Part shown: positions 11,948 to 64,000 of the stretch, piece after piece
Numbering within the stretch: the stretch's first letter is position 1
Layout: each line of letters opens with the position of its first letter
Source: Candidula unifasciata
Lineage: Eukaryota; Mollusca; Gastropoda; Stylommatophora; Geomitridae
Length of the DNA stretch: 64,000 bases
Direction: 5' to 3'
Assembly (NCBI GenBank): GCA_905116865.2
Contig: CAJHNH020006556.1
Coordinates: 551,904 to 615,903, forward strand
Translations under genes and position numbers: made by a program
Notes under the pieces: model-generated
Told to the model about the DNA's origin: nothing
Databases searched by the model: none
The model's input: the letters and a program-made list of their open reading frames with translations, nothing else

Positions 11948-13427
11948 GAGACATCAAAGGAGACCCCCTCCCCACCATAATTAGTCACCTTTTACGACAT
12001 GCTTGTTGGAAGCCAGTACTTTGCAATGGTCCCCCCCCCCCCCTCAAATTTGACCCTGAACCCCCCCCCCCCCCCCCCCCCCCCCAACCCCCCCCCCTCC
12101 CCCCCCCCCCCCCCCCCCCCAAGAGGATTATCATCGAAGAAGCAACTCTCAAAAGTCAGAGAGGTGCTCAGTTTAGTAGCGGGTAGAGTGGAACATATCA
12201 GAAGGTCGTGGGTTCGGGTACTCACGGAGCCGGACTTGTTTTTCAAAAACGGTATTGACTTGCAGGTCGACCCAGCCTTGGATGGCTTATGACAGTAAAA
12301 TTGGGGAATATTATCAGTGGAATTGAGCCATAACACCAAAGACCGAAATCTGTGGAGATGCTTGAACGCCTACGCCAGCTGGCAAGAACCTGATGATGAT
12401 ATTGATGATGATGATGAGGAGGAGGAGGAGGAGGAGGATCATGATGATGATGATCTTGACTTTGTTTTAATTATTTATCCACAGCTCTACAATAGCAGTT
12501 TTGTAGTTGTCATTTTCCTTTGATGACCAAACCACCTTACGCTCTCTGTTCCACTAAGTATTGAATGCTTTTTATTGCTTCCATTTTCCTGTGTGGGTTC
12601 CAGGGTCCAGTCCCTTTTGGGGGTTGTGGGGGGATTGAACCGCTGCCCCTGAGCAAGCATGTCGTAAGGATCGACTAATTCGGAAGGTTTTCTTAGAAAT
12701 CGCAGACAACATCATCACGAGTGGCGAGGAACTAAGAATCTGCAAACACATATGTAAAACGGATGTGCACTCAAAACTGAAGTTCTTGAAATGAACTTTA
12801 AATCTAGAAGTGGACTAACAACATAACTTTTTTCCCTTGGTTTACAACAGCGAACGCGAAGAAGAAAACAAAACTAATTTTATCACTTCTCTGAATTCAC
12901 TATTTTGTTTTTCTTTTACTGTAAGATGGTTTTCATCAAGTTCTATCTGGTAATCTGGTAATCTTAGTTTCATCTTCAGAGCAAACGGGTCACCCCATAG
13001 TTGCTCTGCTCCTGTGCCAACGAAAAAAACACATAGAATGTGTATCTGTCCCTTGCTGGAATATTAACAGACTGCCGTCTCAGCATATGCACTAGCATAC
13101 ATACGCATTAAAAGCATACTGTCGCCGTCCGAAGTGCTAATACAAACAGTCCGATATTAGAAATGCGGTTCATCATTGATGGTAGCACTAGAGACTAGCA
13201 GAAGTCACCAACAGATCATCAGTTGCACACGCGATCAATTTAAATCACATAATGGCACCAAAAATATTGCGACAACCAGCATCACGCCATTTTCTGAATC
13301 TTCAATTCACACCACCACGAAAAACATTCTAAATGATATCCGCCGCGCACGTGTCACGCCGACTGACTGACTGACTTTCTACCCCACCAGGATAAACACC
13401 CGATGACACAAAGTGCTACCATGCGGA
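11948..13427. repeat. 1.44-kb tandem duplication, copy 2
   Basis: It is almost base-for-base the same as copy 1. The main difference is a longer poly-C region (12030-12120), about 39 bp more than in copy 1, plus a 2-bp A-run change near 13027. Such identity means either a recent duplication or an assembly artefact. Confidence 0.9.
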
Positions 13428-13473
13428 TGAGGATCACCGTGGAGAGGTCCCAGAAACCGCGTTCAGACAATTG

Positions 13474-13537
<64 letters not shown>
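13474..13537. repeat. AT microsatellite
   Basis: About 60 bp of (AT)n replaces the short 'ataaatatggcc' seen at the same point in other R190 copies, so it expanded inside the right arm. Confidence 0.95.
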
Positions 13538-13538
<1 letters not shown>

Positions 13539-13602
13539 CGGCCCTTGGCAAAAGCCAGGGTGGGGCTTCAAAGAACAAAAAATTTCGTCCTAAAAAGGAC
13601 GC

Positions 13603-13969
13603 AAGATCACGCCATGCACTCAACTCAGAAGCTGGGCAACGAAACTATACACTTCTAGTCTACAAATGGAGCAAAAATGCAACGGCCACTGTATGGCAAA
13701 AGCAAAAAAAATTGCCGCAGCTCATAACAGCCTAGCGTCCATTTTGACCTGAAGCATTGTGTGAAGGTTAATAAACGGTCACCCCAGCAATACACTCACT
13801 ATTAGCTGGGGGAGGGACTTAGGACATTACATCCACTAGCAAGCGTCGCCCCTATAACGACTTGACTGCTTTCGTAAACGACTGTTCACCCAACTATAAA
13901 GTTGTATATTTTATTGAGTGAAGATAAATGAGTTCCCCCCTAATCGCTACTTTCCTTTGTCTTCAACAG
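13603..13969. other. Sequence upstream of the first visible exon
   Basis: No repeat was recognised. The last 20 bp form a polypyrimidine tract and acceptor. No TATA box or other promoter element could be supported. Confidence 0.35.
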
Positions 13970-62008
<48,039 letters not shown>

Positions 62009-63125
62009 GTAAGTATGTTTTGTCATTTGCTGCTTTCAGTGCTTCATATTTGTTTCTCAAAAGACGGTTTCGGGCATCTCAAATGACTCCTTTCTGTTTT
62101 GAGGCTTCCATTTACTTTTCGTTTAATGTTTGTACGCTTTTTTTTTTTTTTTTTTCTGAAAATTTTCTCAATGAGAGACAGAAGTACACATTAGACAACA
62201 CAAACATCAAAAGCCTTAGTTAGTCTATCAGGAATCATATTTGGAACTTCCCAATGACGACATAGCCTCGCTGCAAGAACTTGTGTACTTTGAGTGCATG
62301 ACTAATTCAATCATCGGCGACAGGGTTGCCCACTGGCTTACTGGGGGACGACTTCGTCGCCGTTCAGACAGTATTTGGGTCTGTCGCATCAACACTGCAG
62401 GTTTCCTTTTCATTCTTCTTGGTGGCGTACAATGCTAAGCCATTTTATATGGCGCACATTACCTAGTCATAATTATAACCTAAAGCTCTCCCTTCTGGGA
62501 TGATGGTTGAACGTGACGAGTTTTTTTACCACCACTATCTCGATCCTGAACTGATAAGATAACGAGACTATAGGGGTGGTACTACAGCTTTCTACAGCCA
62601 AACATGTTTCCCACTTGTTTATAAATGTGCCTAGTAAGCTATTATAGATTTATTATTTACAGAAATCGTTCAGTTTTTAAATTTTATTAAAAAATAGTAA
62701 GTCAGCTGTTTCGTCCATTTAACTGGGTTATCACCAGGCAGTAAATCAATAAATAACCAGGCAATAATGTATAGGTTACATAATCTATTAAGTAGTGTCC
62801 TGGCTTCTTAAGTAAAGCAAAAGACAAAGCAATGAAGACGCAGAAAAAGACAAAGAAAAGTCGACGAAGAAGAAGAAGGAGAAGCAGACCAAAAAACAAA
62901 TGTGGACGAAGAAGAAGACGAAGTAGAAAGATATGAAGAAAAAAGCAAAGGAGAGAGGACGAAGATGAAGTCAAAGAAGAAAAAGGAAAAGACGTCGAAA
63001 AAGCGCAACGACATGTGACTCAAATTTGCATATTTAACCAGCACAAACAAGCACACTGACTTCTTCTGACTTCTGGTTTTCTGTTCTTACATTATGAATG
63101 CAGTTTTTGTAGAAACTTTGTATTG
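62009..63125. other. Intron sequence after module 3 exon b
   Basis: A poly-T run lies at 62139-62156 and a GAA-rich patch at 62820-62990. I looked for a third 'NGS' giant exon here and found none. Confidence 0.4.
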
Positions 63126-63129
63126 TACT

Positions 63130-63230
63130 GATCAGGGGTGGTGAAAAGTTGTGATGCTTGTCCCTGCCAAGAAGTCCCAGGGTTTGCTCCAGGAACCTTA
63201 TCAAATGCTTTATCTAGATCCAGGAAACAT
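63130..63230 (-). mobile_element. LINE RT fragment
   Basis: The reverse reads MFPGSR/KAFDKVPGANPG-like text ('LDLDKAFDKV' style) ending at ccctgccaagaagtcccagg. Only about 100 bp. Confidence 0.5.
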
Positions 63231-63279
63231 AAGTGCATCTCACTCTTATATTCTAGGACTTTTCACTCATCTGTGTGAG

Positions 63280-63600
63280 TGTGAAGATCAGGTCTTGAGT
63301 ACACGTTTTACAGCTCTGACTTTTTTGTATGCACACTGTTTTTCCTTGCCTCTCAAGCAGACGCACTCCGACTTCGAAGAAAGCCCGGAATTAGTCGACT
63401 CTTACGACATGCTTTTGGGTAGACAGTGGGTCTGTTCTTGTTTTCCTCACACTGTTTTTCCTTGCCTCTCAAGCAGACGCACTCCGACTTCGAAGAAAGC
63501 CCGGAATTAGTCGACTCTTACGACATGCTTTTGGGTAGACAGTTGGTCTGTTCTTGTTTTCCTCACAATGGGGCCCCAGAACCCACACGGTGAGGTGATG
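63280..63600 (+). mobile_element. R300 copy with a 116-bp internal tandem duplication
   Basis: 'cacactgtttttccttgcct' occurs at 63332 and 63448, and the 116 bp from the first is repeated almost exactly, then continues to 'gggccccagaacccacacgg'. Confidence 0.8.
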
Positions 63601-63837
63601 GACTGTAGTATTATGATAGCAACTAACCCTGTTTTCCGGTGTGATTTTTTTTACCAGTACGTGTAATCAGTGTTAAGATTATTATAGAGCTCTGGAACGA
63701 ATTACAATTAATTACATTATTTTTAATCGGAAAAATAGTTTCAGGATACTAATTATTTACCACACGAGCTTATGCATGGAACGGATTAAATTCTTATCCT
63801 GGGGTTCCAATGTCTTCCAATAATAGTTACTAATTAA

Positions 63838-64000
63838 GTCGCCCCTGTGGCTCAGTAATTTAGCTGTTTGCCTCATACTCTAAAGATCGTGAGATTGTTT
63901 CACCGAATGCGCTGTTCTGTTCACCAGTTCAGTTTTTAGAGAGCTCTGTCATGATCTTCACTTAAACCAAAGGGTTGGTGCTTTATATAACGCTCTCGAC
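63838..64000 (+). mobile_element. SINE head, cut by window edge
   Basis: 'gtcgcccctgtggctcagta atttagctg' resembles a tRNA 5' half with A box. Its family is not clear. Confidence 0.45.

Larger units (their letters stand above)
10145..13602. mobile_element. Composite element with ~190-bp inverted ends (R190)
   Basis: The left arm (10145-10345: cgtcctttttag, gaagccccaccctggctttt ... ccccaccagg in reverse) is the inverse of the right arm (13375-13602). Between the arms lie two nearly identical copies of a 1.44-kb block. Related single arms occur at 20375-20556 and 31828-32012. No transposase is recognised. It could be a foldback or MITE-type element or two inverted solo copies. Confidence 0.7.

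Noticed and set aside
62009..64000. Third giant exon c
   Set aside because: No NGS-type SEA strand or Met-rich repeat is present before the window ends.

Overview
The window is animal (metazoan) DNA. It has GT-AG introns, SEA-domain exons, tRNA-derived SINEs, many decayed non-LTR retrotransposons, hAT-type elements and long satellites. The mix of repeats is what I would expect of a mollusc, possibly a gastropod, but that is inference from general knowledge and not a search result.

Only one cellular gene can be supported. It lies on the + strand from about 13970 and runs off the right edge. Twelve exons can be joined with every reading phase agreeing. In order they are: a cytoplasmic exon (13970-14113); a transmembrane exon (16428-16578); two micro-exons of 36 and 24 bp (20640-20675, 22625-22648); and three copies of a module made of SEA exon a (110 bp), SEA exon b (68 bp) and a giant exon c. 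Exon c finishes the SEA domain and then codes for a methionine-rich tandem repeat. Module 1 is 29030-29139, 31463-31530 and 34611-38734. Module 2 is 43524-43633, 47451-47518 and 49264-54962. Module 3 is 58901-59010 and 61941-62008, with its exon c beyond the window. The visible coding length is 10,712 nt, or 3,570 codons plus 2 nt. The predicted protein is a type II single-pass membrane protein with serial extracellular SEA domains. They are separated by about 1,300 and 1,830 residues of repeats built on SMSGSMMMP (4 Met in 9), with longer SDMM-containing variants. I know of no described protein family with this layout, and it is the main discovery candidate.

The first 13.9 kb holds no recognisable host gene. 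It has two short satellites (35 bp at 1-355, 37 bp at 2745-3370), LINE fragments, a hAT-like element with a LINE nested in it (5411-6590), and a 3.4-kb inverted-repeat element with an almost exact internal tandem duplication (10145-13602).

The introns are stuffed with repeats. They include a 5.4-kb stretch of two abutting 23-bp satellites (22712-28075), one with a four-unit higher-order repeat, and a 205-bp hAT MITE with a perfect 8-bp target duplication (18510-18714). There is also a LINE nested inside another LINE with a 36-bp flanking duplication (32165-32729), a 1.66-kb hairpin of 492-bp units (40843-42504), a 0.69-kb long-TIR MITE (46312-47000) and a 560-bp TTC tract (57648-58208). Several interspersed families recur, including a roughly 300-bp family seen about ten times and a roughly 190-bp family seen four times.

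The very long antisense frames across exons 7 and 10 follow from repeat units whose length is a multiple of three. They are not reported as genes.
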